Part shown: in pieces, positions 23,318 to 33,748 of the stretch
Numbering within the stretch: the first letter of the stretch is position 1
Layout of the letters: every line of letters begins with the position of its first letter
Source of the DNA: Cryptomeria japonica
Lineage: Eukaryota > Streptophyta > Pinopsida > Cupressales > Cupressaceae
Assembly: GCF_030272615.1 (NCBI RefSeq)
Contig: NC_081405.1
Coordinates: 470,692,008-470,756,007 of the forward strand
Reading direction: 5' to 3'
DNA length: 64,000 nt
Program-made: the position numbers and the translations under genes
Notes under the pieces: model-generated
What the model was told of the DNA's origin: nothing
Seen by the model: only the letters and a program-made list of their open reading frames with translations
Databases searched by the model: none

Positions 23318-24533
23318 TGTTAGGATAACCGATGGACAACTGAGAGGGGGGGTGAATCAGTTGTCAACAAATTATGTGAATTAAAGCAATTAAAACCTTT
23401 TACCAGAATATAAGAAAATAGATACCGAAATAACTGATAAAGCATTAAAGCATAATTGAAAACCAGAGAATCAATACCATGCAACCATAATACATAACAC
23501 CATGATTTGTACATAGAAAACCCGGTAAAGGGAAAAACCACAATGGGAAACCCTACCCACAGTCAGATGATACTTCTGCAAAAAGTATATGATTACAATA
23601 GGGACCTGCACATGTAGGAAGGCACACTGCCTAGAGCGTACTGCTCATCACAATGGAGTCTCACTAACTACAAAAGAGGCCAACCACCTCAAAATATTTG
23701 GACAGCAATCCGGAAAGAAGAACTGCCTATGATAGCATCAAACATGTCAGATTACAGTTCTGATTAAGCTCAATACCGGAGGTCTAAAATCTCTTACATA
23801 AACCCAACTCGATCACCTATGATCGACCAAATCCTCTACACAAATTATTATTACATTATTCACTCCTTGCCTATGCTTTGCAATGAGATCTTACAAATAT
23901 TTATACAAGTCCTGGACCTAAACAATTAGGTCGGCCACCCAAATGATAATTCAATAGATCCATTACATAATCCTGAAATAAAATCATAAAACATGTCGGC
24001 CTAAGGCCAATTAACAAACATCATCCAATCAATAAAACATCTTGAAAGAACATCAGAAGGATCCACCAACACATTTCATGAAACCTATCCATAACCTAAA
24101 TAGCACCAAACCCAAATTAGATCCACACACGCAAAAGCAATGACACCAATCAGTCGAGGCACGAGCACAATCACCATCAACATTCTGGATCCCTTCTAGA
24201 AGCTGCACCAACATCACTTATGCATTACATCAAAGATGTTCAATAAAGCTCTGCTTGTGAAACTCTTATCGGACCTACAAAGTGGGATTACTAGAACATA
24301 AGATAGCATCCGATCATCAAGTCAATACCAACTGAATGAAAAATACTTCAAAGGCATATGAACCATTCATACAAACTTATTCCATCATTCAGATCATACC
24401 AATGACAATCAACTGATAATCTTCCCAATCCAATCCTTCTACCAGAAGCCGGTAAACAACTATAACAACTAGTGTTGACATCAATGATAAAACATCAATG
24501 TAGCACATAATCAATTCCTTCATATTGCCAACA
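23318..24533 (-). repeat. 5' LTR of the outer copia
   Basis: 1216 bp. In plus orientation it runs from tgttaggataaccg to atattgccaaca. It pairs with 12354-13479, from which it differs by many substitutions and by keeping about 90 bp lost there. Confidence 0.85.
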
Positions 24534-24849
24534 ACTATATGTAGAGCCATATAACATACCATTATGATGGACTATAAAAGAATATTTCTTTCTTTTTATT
24601 TGATCATAGAGTCGCATCTTTTATACCTTATTGATATATTGATACCTTGATTCATGAGCATGCTAGTAGAATGGTGTTTTCATACATTGTATATGGAAGA
24701 TTATAGTCATTGGTAATTACATGTAATTATATTACATTTAGATGTGTAAGCAAATTGTGAATTTTCTATGCATGAATAGTTGTTATTTATTCACTTTTAA
24801 ATGGTTGAATAATATTGAATAGATGTACTTATATATGACCTCTAAGTCT
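24534..24849 (+). repeat. Tandem duplication, copy 2, part after the copia insertion
   Basis: Continues the sequence interrupted at 12353. It aligns with about 11860-12135, sharing aatatttctttctttttat, tttatacctta, ttgataccttgattcatga and acttatatatgacctctaag. Copy 2 has an extra stretch of about 50 bp around 24760-24820. Confidence 0.6.
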
Positions 24850-26360
24850 AATTTCTTTATGATTTTATCGACCATTTAAATGTTTATTTTATTTTATTTA
24901 AGTGCGATTTAAATGGATATTAAATGTTGTGAATTTTAGATTTAAATACATTTTGATTGAATTTTTTTTTATTTTAATGTAAATATTATTTATAAAAAAT
25001 TGTTAAGAAGTTTTATTGTGACGTATGTGGGTGTATATGTTGGATTGAATCATGTTCCGAAATGATTATGGAATGGATTATTATGATGAATCCATAATTC
25101 TTGTAGGTATGGTTTTTCTTAAATAGTGTAATATTAATCATGTTGCTTTAGTCATATATTCTAGATGTATTTGATGTGTGCATCAAGTGTGTAAGTATTT
25201 TAATGGGATAGTTAATGAGAGATCAATCAAAAAATCTAATTACCCTTCTCACTCTGTCTCATGAAAGATTGGAAACTTGATCATATTTTGGGGTTAAACT
25301 ATTGAAAATATTCAATTACAAATAAGTAAAATGAATTTTTTTGTTACGAAAATGGAAGATAAGGACACCAAAGAGTCTTTAGTCCAAATATAGGAATCTT
25401 AGTCAAGGATGAAAATATGACCAAGGATGACAGAAGGACGAGTAGATGTCTACACGATGTGTTATAGTCTCATACAAACTGCAAATAAAGAGATGTATAG
25501 AGAATGTAAAAACCCAAATTAAGTCTCTAGCTAACCTTTGTGCAGTTGAATATCTCCAAGAAACCTACACCTGTAAATAAGAGGAAATATGTTTGGGGAT
25601 GCTTGGGGACTTGCCTTAGTTTAAGTCCTTTTTTTGGTGTTTCCATCTCTACAGTATCCAGATAGATGGATAGATCAAAATATAAGTAGACACAATGACA
25701 ACTAATTTATAGATAAGGGATATGATAAATACTAAGATGCTCAAAGAGACAAGAAGGATATTACCAAAGAGGCTTGAGTAATCCAAGAGAGTTGCAAAGA
25801 TTGTTGTGAGAGCTTCAGACTATTGTAGCCAACTATACAGACATGTGCAAGATAGAAAAGAGAGAGAGTTGTGAGAGCCAAGAGAATCCAAGAAATTTTT
25901 AGGCAATAACAAAGAGAGTGTCCAAGATAACCTTCAAGTGATTTTGCATGGAGTGAAAAGATAGATTCAAAAAGAGAGAATAAGAAGGAAGGGAGGTCCA
26001 TTGAGCCGTTACAAATCATCTTGAGCCATTTCCACTAGATCAGATAGTGAGAAGTGGCAAAATGCTTAGAAAAGACCTTTGGACAACAAAATGTCACAAG
26101 ATGCTAGTGTAGTGCATGAAGATCCATGCTACAACTTATGCCTAGACAATTTATACTGAAAAATGATGGGAGACTAAAGAAACACATGGTTAATACAAAC
26201 TAATGCAAAAAGGTAGCTAGTGAAAAGTGACCCTAAGAATCTTGAGAGGGAAAAGGCTAATTCAAGGAATAAAATGAGCCTACACAAATACTAGTGGAAT
26301 GGACACAAAAATCTAGGTGAAATTGTAGAGGGTATAAAAAATTTGTCTTCAAAAACCTAT
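24850..26360. other. Gene-less stretch, nothing recognised
   Basis: AT-rich to about 25500, then a more mixed sequence rich in purine words (agaaggacg, agagagaata). The only longer frame (25741-26019, minus) has no recognisable domain. It ends with cctat at 26356-26360, the target duplication of the next element. Confidence 0.4.
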
Positions 26361-28206
26361 TGTAGTCACATAAATCTGTCCACTTAATTAAATGAATACT
26401 TAGTATTTATTTGATTATTTAACCATCAATTAATAATTAATTAAATTAATATTTAATTAATTCATCTTAACCCTATTCTCTTATTAATTAAATAAATTAT
26501 TCAATTTATTTGATTTAATTCACTTAACCAAATTCAGACCATTAATTAAATAAATAAATCATATTTATTTAATTAAATCTTCTCTCACATTTAAATAAAT
26601 TAATATTTATTTAAAACCCCCAAAATCCCACCTCTCACATTTAAATAAATAAATCATTTATTTAAAATCACCTTTATCCTCCACCCACTTGCATTTTCCT
26701 ACAAATACAAGTTGCACAATTATTTTAAATAAATAATTTATTTAAATCACCTTTATCCTCCACCCACTTGTATTTTCCTACAAAAGCAAGTTGCACAACT
26801 ATTTTAAATAAATTATTTATTTAAAATCCTATTTATCCTCACCCACTTGAAACCTTTAATGGTTTCCCTTAAAGTATTCAAACTTGATGGCTTTAAAGTC
26901 TTCAAACTTGATGGCTTCCTTCTATAATCTTTTTAAGACTTTAATGGTTTTCCTTAAAGTCTTCAAGCCTTTAATGGTTTTCCTTAAAGTCTTCAAGCCT
27001 TTAATGGTTTCCCTCAAAGTCTTCAAGCATTTTAATGCTTTATCTTCATTTTTCTCATTTAAATAAATTAATATTTATTTGAATATTTATCCAAATGCAA
27101 ATTACACCATTTAATTGAAATAAATGATTTTATTTTAATTGAAAATACCAAAATTTCTCCCACTTGCATTTTCCTACAAAATCCACTTGTATGCCTAAAC
27201 CCCTTCTAGATTCTTCTAAACCCTTCCTAATTAGCCTAATCCATCCCCTAAATATTGTCACATTCCTAAGCAAATTGGAGTCACTTCTCAAAGACTCCAA
27301 AGTCTTTGAAAAGCAATTAATGCTTTGTGTGTTCAACAAATTAACCCTCAAAGTCTTTGATAACCATTGAAGGCTTTCAACCTTCAACCACTTAATCCCC
27401 AAAGTCTCCAATAACCATTAATGGTTACCTCAAACCCTCCCACATGGTTAAAACATTTTTTTTGACTCAACCTCTACCCAACCCAAAGGTCTCATCAAGC
27501 CTTTAATGCTTTGACCATGATTATCTCTTAATCATTTGCACAAAGGTTTATCCTTGGATTAACTCTTAATCCAATGGGTAATCTTAATTTAGACTTGACC
27601 CTTACCTTCTAGATAACCATGAGGTCTTCTCAGGCCTTTAATGCCTCCAACCTCTTCTCTCAACCCAATCCTATGTTGACACTTGTCACCATTTTATTGG
27701 TGCCAATTGTGCACATGGATCCCCAACTTTCAAACTTGGCCCTTGATTAAACCATTCAATCTTAACCCTTCATTTCCCCATTTCTTCTATAAATAGAACC
27801 CTTCTCCTCAAGCAAAAAGAAGCATTTTAGAGTATTGTTGTTATACTGGCATTAGCATAGAGCTTTTTCATAGCATCACTATCTACTCTTGCATAGTATT
27901 TGCTTATCATATTCAACCATCTTGAATCTCCATATGGCATCCATGGCTAGTGCTAAAAGCTGAGAGCTACACTCATTTGGGACTTGGAGAGGAGAGAAAC
28001 AAGGGAGAAGCATCAAAAGGCATCATGGAAGCATCTTAGGGAGGCTCTTCTCCTTTTTTTTATTTTGTTAAACTTCTTTCATGCTTTTTGAAATCTCTCT
28101 TGATATGTTTGGAATGGTTTTTAGTTCTTTGTTTTGTTTTTATGGTTGAAACTAACTTATTAACATTGAACTTTGTTGTTGCCTTGTCCCCATTTCCATG
28201 ACATCA
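26361..28206 (+). repeat. 5' LTR of gypsy 1
   Basis: 1846 bp. Differences from the 3' LTR: 26481 t/c, 26932 t/c, 27459 t/g and one t/c near 28058; no indels. U3 contains two sets of internal tandem repeats: a unit of about 80 bp at 26668-26850 (cacctttatcctccaccc) and a unit of about 30 bp at 26936-27030 (ctttaatggttttcc). Frames of 60-93 codons inside the LTR are identical in both copies and look fortuitous. Confidence 0.95.
27788..27795 (+). promoter_or_regulatory. TATA box in the gypsy 1 5' LTR
   Basis: A clear TATAAATA preceded by a pyrimidine run and followed about 30 bases later by agcaaaaagaag, where transcription would start. The same box is at 42068-42075 in the 3' LTR. It marks the U3/R border; about 390 bases of R plus U5 follow. 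Confidence 0.7.
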
Positions 28207-28208
28207 TT

Positions 28209-28228
28209 TGGTGAACCCGACGTGAATC
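28209..28228 (+). promoter_or_regulatory. Primer-binding site of gypsy 1
   Basis: TGGTGAACCCGACGTGAATC begins two bases after the LTR. It is the reverse complement of what I recall as the 3' end of plant tRNA-Trp (acceptor CGGGTTC-A-CCA after the T arm). The tRNA assignment is from memory; the site's position is certain. Confidence 0.75.
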
Positions 28229-30895
28229 AAAGAGCAATCATTTTGAAGACTACTAACTTTTGAATGTTTTAATTGACACACAGGTCATTCTCTTGCATTT
28301 TTCTTCTCAATTTAGCACCTTCGCAAATTGATACTTTAACGCTATTGTCTATAATGTTGCTCTTTCATGTTAAATAGCACTTCTGTTTTCACACAGAGTA
28401 GAGCTATTGTAACAAAGAGTTGTAAGAAAATTCCTTGTAACCGAAAACCAAAAATTTTAGGCTTGTAGAAGCCCACCAAAACATGCAGATTTTTCTAACT
28501 AATTATCTTTTGTGCAGGTTTTAACTAACCCCTACAATAGCATTATTTTTAGCAATTTTAGCTTAGGAAATAAATTTGTTCATATTGCTAACTTTGTCTT
28601 TCAAGTTAGGATAAAATAAATTCATTTTCCTTTTGGGTTAAAATCAACTACACTTTCATTTGGAGTTTTAAAAAGAACCATATCTTTCGTTTGGAGCTCT
28701 AAAAAAGAATCACACTTGTTCAAAGTTAAAAAGAATCACAAAAACAAACACGCAAATTTTTTTGTTGCAAAGTTAGGAACAAATTCTTTTGGTGCTTAAA
28801 ATCAACAAGGCAAATTTTATTTCTTGCATCAAGATAAAACTTACAATCCACACTTACATTTTTGGTGCAAATAAAATTCACAATCAACTTGTCTCATTTT
28901 TAAAGCAATTTTACTTCATGCAAATGTGTTTTTCATTAAGTTGACCAGGATTTTCAAATTCTAGTTTACTCCAACAATTGCCTTTGAAAATTAAAAAGAA
29001 CACCATGATTGTTGGAGCAACATCTCCAAATAGATAGAAAATCATTGCGATGACAAATTAAAAGGAACAAGTGAATTTTGTGTTTGGCACACTTGTGCAA
29101 AAGAGTTGGTCGAGTGGTCCTACCTCTAACACACACTATCCTCTCCCTTGGCTCTCGTGGTCCTAGGTGCAAGAGAAAAGTGTTAGTAACGCTCAAATTT
29201 TATCTTTTTAAGAGAGGCCTGCCAAGGGATCGATACTCTTGGGAACGACCTCGAGTGGTAAATCCTTCGAGCCGCTATAGAAATCAGGTGAGAGCGAAAG
29301 CTGTAGCCTTGGGTATAGCTGTTCCTACAGTGTAACTGGCCGAAAGGACAAATGGGCCCCACCACCAGTTACAAGGCTCTTAAGTGAGTCACTGCAGAAT
29401 GAACTTATGTCCAAAAATATCGAACATGACTAAACACCTTTAAGTAGTAGCCCACCCGTTCTATTGATTGAGGATATTTGAGATATAATTTAGTGCAAGA
29501 GCATAGATGGTTTTGCTCCCAAGATACTCACCATACATATTTCCTTGAGTAGAAACATAGCTTTTTGAAAAGTCACTTGTGGCTTGATAAAAGTGGTGAC
29601 TCCCCCATCATAGGGATCATCTATTTGTTATGCTCGTGCAAGACTTAGTATATCACATCCTTACCTGCCACGGCGGGATTCATAAGGTATGTAGTACCAA
29701 AGTCGAAGAAATATCAAGATGTGGGCTAAATTTATCACAACTGGCCATTTGACCTTAGGGATAAAAAGTGTTTGAAGTGTGTTCGTTTTACAGACCTAGT
29801 GCAAATTGAGCCGACTTCAGGCTTTGGAAATACACTTTAAAATAAATCTAAAGGAAGGGTCATATACAAGTCCAAAGATTGGGTTGATCTAGACCCATAC
29901 TCATTTGTGCCTTTGGGGGCAACATTCTTGTGTTTGTGTGCTTACTTTGTTTTCTTGTCAAAGAAAAATCAGCAAATCACTTTCAAAAACAAAGTACTCA
30001 TCCAACATTTCTCAAAAACAACCAAACACATCAAAAACAAAGTACAAACAACAAAGAGTCAAATTTTATGACCATTCTTCACATCTTGCGAAAGAAGAAG
30101 TGTCATCAGAATATCAACTTAAGAAGGAGACCATTAAGCTCAAAGGATTTGATCAAAAGGAGGAAATTCTTCTATCTCAATAGACAAATCTTTGTCTCAC
30201 ATAGAGTCTTTCTACATCGCATGCGTCTCTATCTTCAAGGTAAAACAAACGAATTTGATTCCGAATCATTGAACCGCAGAGCTTTTATGCAAAATAGAGC
30301 TCTGAGTTATCACAAAAATCAAGGAGGAAAGATTAATCCCAACTTCTTCCCAAACATCTGTATCACCTACAACACAGCTCGAGAAGTGCCACCAACACCT
30401 GAAAGGGAAGAAGTAGAGTTTGTTCCATTTGTAACACAAAGTTTTTATTGAAGTTGAAAACAAAACATCCATCATCTCATTCATACATCATTTTTCCATC
30501 ATCAATTCATCCCAAAACTCTCAAAACATTAAGAGGTTCTTGTCCCAAGTTCTCTTTTAGATATTGCTTGAAATCAAACACATCACATCACTTTTAGATT
30601 GTTTCTACATCTAGGATAAGCTCATCCTAAGAGACACATCTACGCAGGTTAAAACTAGTTCATGAGTGAATCCTCTCATTGCTAGGTAGTCAAAATCTGT
30701 AACACATCTCAGATTTCTCTACACCTTATCACATCCAAACTCCTCAAAACAAACAAGCAATTCAAAGAAGGAATTTCGGTTACATCTACCTTAAAGTGCT
30801 AGAGATCCCCATACAATACAAATCACCAATCATCAATCTTTCATCAGTAACTCATCATCATCTTCAATCAACTTCAACACAAACTTACAAACAAA
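28229..30895 (+). other. Long leader of gypsy 1
   Basis: About 2.7 kb between primer site and gag. The first part is AT-rich. At about 29080-29800 the sequence turns GC-balanced and structured in appearance, with words such as ggtgagagcgaaagctgtag and ggccgaaaggacaaatgggc. A frame of 173 codons (29930-30451) lies in the second half, preceded by an overlapping frame (29905-30183). Tat/Ogre elements often have an extra ORF before gag, so this may be such an ORF or a remnant. Its product is basic and Asn/Lys-rich, and I recognise no domain. Confidence 0.5.
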
Positions 30896-32473
30896 ATGGC
30901 TCAAACCCGATCGCGATCAAGGCAACGAGAAATAGAAATTGAGGAAGAAGAAGACAACCTCAATGAATTTCAAGAAACACTTGGAGGAACTGTAACTGAT
31001 GAAAACCCAAGTACTCCCACTCCTTCAACAATCGAAAGGGCTCAACATAACCCTCACTTCAACAGATTATTTGATGAAATATTAAGGAGCAATGCGGATG
31101 CTCACTTCTTAAAACTCGCTCAAGAAGGAGCCAAACTCCCCTCGGACTTTGATCTTGCCCAATTAAGACAAGCATCAGAAAGACAAAGTCGCCATGAGGA
31201 GGAAAGGGGTAGAAATCACATCAGATATAACATTCCTCAAGGTAACCCACCACCTCCTCCTCCAAATGAAATAGAGATGTTGCGGCAACAAGTCGAGAAT
31301 CTCGCCCAACAACTTCATAGTGGTGTTAAGACCAATCAATTCTCACTTAACGACATCTGTCCCTATCCTTTTGATAGGAATCTTTATATGCCACCCTTTC
31401 CACACGGGTTCGAAACACCCAAATTTGAAAAATATAGAGGAAAGGGGGATCCCCGTGATCATGTCCGAGAATTTCATTCCGCTTGTCTTGAAGTGGCTTA
31501 TGAGGACACATACCTAATGCGCCTTTTTCCCCAAAGCTTGGGAGGAACCACCACATCATGGTTTTCCCGACTACCAGGTGGCATTAGAACATTTGAGGAA
31601 CTCATCCAGAAGTTCCTATCTCATTACTCTCATAACATTGAACGCGACATCACCATGGCTGATCTATGCAACACCAAACAAAAACCAGGTGAATTATTCT
31701 CAGTATTCCTGCAACGATGGCGCCAAATGTCTAGTAGACGTTCTCTTCAGTTACCTGAACAAGAACTAGTGGAAATTTTCATTTCCAACTTAAACGAAGA
31801 AATGGAATTTCACCTGGATGTCAAAGACACAGACTCCTTTAACGATATGATTACCAAGGGTATAAAATGTGAAAGGGCACTCATCAAGAAAGGACTCATC
31901 AAAATCTTTAATGAACCAAAAGATGGTCCTCGCCCGCACTTCAATAGTGATAAACCAAACTTCTGGAACAAGAATAAAAATATCGTCAACGATGGGGTTG
32001 TGGATGCTCGAACTATCCAAAATGCACAACCTGTGGTTCGGTTTACAGGACAAAATCCTCCACCTCAGAATAACACAAATGTTCCTCCTAATCAAGGTCG
32101 CATCACATCTCATGATGAACCAAGACCTCGTCCACAAAAACAAAAACACACATACACTCCCTTAGGGGAACCCATTGAAACAGTGTTGCGACAACTCCTT
32201 TCTCAGAATTTGGTCACTCTACCTAAACTATCCAACTATGAGCCTCAGGTCAAACCAGCATGGTGGAGAGATACTGAACACTGTGAGTTCCATCAAGGAC
32301 GAGGACACAAGATGAGTAATTGTCACCAATTGAAGGATCTCATTCAGGATCTTATTGATCGAGGAGAAATTGAAATTGAAGGACATGACCCAAAAACGAC
32401 CAATAATGATCATCTCATGTTCAAGGATCCACTTCCATCACAAGATCAAAGGGGTCCTTCCACTTCCCGGTGA
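30896..32473 (+). CDS. gag: gypsy 1 Gag
   Basis: 525 codons, ATG in a good context (acaaaATGGC). The N-terminus is acidic and coiled. A Pro run (NPPPPPPNE) lies near residue 120. The retrotransposon gag core spans roughly residues 165-345 (FETPKFEKYRGKGDPRDHV, SLGGTTTSWFSRLPGGIRTF, FLSHYSHNIER, GELFSVFLQRWRQM). A Tat-type zinc knuckle, CEFHQGRGHKMSNC (C-x2-H-x4-H-x4-C), lies near residue 462. Gag forms the particle and binds genomic RNA. It ends at a TGA, and the same frame stays open past it into protease, so readthrough could give a Gag-Pol fusion. Otherwise intact. Confidence 0.9.
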   Translation: MAQTRSRSRQREIEIEEEEDNLNEFQETLGGTVTDENPSTPTPSTIERAQHNPHFNRLFDEILRSNADAHFLKLAQEGAKLPSDFDLAQLRQASERQSRHEEERGRNHIRYNIPQGNPPPPPPNEIEMLRQQVENLAQQLHSGVKTNQFSLNDICPYPFDRNLYMPPFPHGFETPKFEKYRGKGDPRDHVREFHSACLEVAYEDTYLMRLFPQSLGGTTTSWFSRLPGGIRTFEELIQKFLSHYSHNIERDITMADLCNTKQKPGELFSVFLQRWRQMSSRRSLQLPEQELVEIFISNLNEEMEFHLDVKDTDSFNDMITKGIKCERALIKKGLIKIFNEPKDGPRPHFNSDKPNFWNKNKNIVNDGVVDARTIQNAQPVVRFTGQNPPPQNNTNVPPNQGRITSHDEPRPRPQKQKHTYTPLGEPIETVLRQLLSQNLVTLPKLSNYEPQVKPAWWRDTEHCEFHQGRGHKMSNCHQLKDLIQDLIDRGEIEIEGHDPKTTNNDHLMFKDPLPSQDQRGPSTSR

Positions 32474-33748
32474 GGCACTGATACCACTGATTATACGCAG
32501 GCTGCGTATAACTACACTATAAATCACCTGTATGATGCCAGTGAACAAATTGCAACTATAACCTTCAAAAATCCCACCTCAAATTGCAATGTTGTTACAC
32601 GTCGTGGCAAGGTCACCATCAAGGCAGCTCCACAGGGCACCACCTCTGTCCCAAAGCAATATAATCTTGTGGAACAATTAGATAAAACGCCTGCGCTCAT
32701 ATCCATTTTAGAACTATTGCGCCTATCACCATCTCATAAAACAATCTTGGATCAAGCACTCCAAGAGGCGTCAGTCCCTGCAAACCTGAACACAGACCAA
32801 TTTCAAGCCATGGTTGGAAATCTAAAGTCATCACCTTGTCTCACTTTTTCTGAAAGTGACAACTCTTCCTTCCAACAACCTCATAACGCTTCACTACACA
32901 TTGAAGGCTTTATCAACCAACACAGGATCAAGCGAGTCTTGATAGATAATGGAGCAGGCCTAAACATTTGTACACTACAGTTGGTCACAGCATTGGGATA
33001 TGCAATAGAATCAGTGGATCCTCGCAAGAAGATCACCATCAAGGCCTATGATGATGCAGAGCATTCATCCAAAGGAGCGGTGGTGCTACCAATCCGAGTG
33101 GGCCCTGTGGTAAAACACATAATTTGTCAGGTTCTGGACCTTCCTCTGCCATATAATCTATTATTAGGAAGACCTTGGATACATGCCATGCAAGCCGTTC
33201 CATCTACCTACCATCAATGTATCAAGTTCCCACATAATGGTGCAGAGATCACAATCCTGGGTGATGCAAATCCCTTTCCATTTTGCCATAATATCAGCCA
33301 TCAACCAAAAATTACTGTTCCTAATAATAGGGAAGCCATTTCCTCTACATCATATGTAAGTCCCACCTCTCTTGCCAGTTTGAACACCCCTATACCCAAG
33401 CAAGAAAAGCTTAAAATGAAAGTCGCAGAGGAAGGTCCCGGGGAATATAACTTAAGTCAACTCTTTTGTGTGGGACAAATGCCCACTTCTCCTAAAACAC
33501 ATGGTAAACCACAACAGTTACTCCAGCAACGACTAATCATGCCAGCATGTGCTTGGACGCCTTTCATCCTTGGAAGGAGTCAAGAGGAAGAAACACAAGA
33601 TGAGGACCTAGCGGACTGGATCTATAAAGATCCCATCACCACTAACATACCACGAGTTACACTTCCTACAGAACAGTATGGCAAAGGCCTCCTCATTATG
33701 CAAAGAATGGGATATGATGGTCAGAGTGCTTTGGGATACTGCAAATAA
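32474..33748 (+). pseudogene. gypsy 1 protease region with G-patch-like end
   Basis: In the gag frame directly after the TGA. An N-terminal linker (YNLVEQLDKTPALISILELL) precedes an aspartic protease whose active site reads LIDNGAGLNICTLQL (about 32938-32980). Tat families commonly have D-N-G here in place of D-S/T-G. Then come LPLPYNLLLGRPWIHAM and, at the end, a G-patch-like segment (GKGLLIMQRMGYDGQSALGY). The frame closes with TAA at 33746-33748 but reopens at once in the same phase, so this is one polyprotein with a stop. Confidence 0.8.

Larger units (their letters stand above)
12354..24533 (-). mobile_element. Outer Ty1/copia retrotransposon, nested and decayed
   Basis: Minus-strand element bounded by LTRs at 12354-13479 (3') and 23318-24533 (5'), ends TGTTGGCA...CCTAACA. 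The flanks are gctat (12349-12353) and actat (24534-24538), a 5-bp target duplication with one mismatch. Just inside the 5' LTR is a tRNA-iMet type primer-binding site. Just inside the 3' LTR is a purine tract. Gene order on the minus strand is gag, protease, integrase, RT, RNase H, which is diagnostic of copia. A second copia (17176-22363) lies within gag near the zinc knuckle. All coding parts carry frameshifts or stops, so the copy is not autonomous. Confidence 0.9.

Noticed and set aside
25741..26019. 92-codon minus-strand ORF as a membrane protein gene
   Set aside because: Hydrophobic composition from a purine-rich opposite strand; no family recognised and no gene context.
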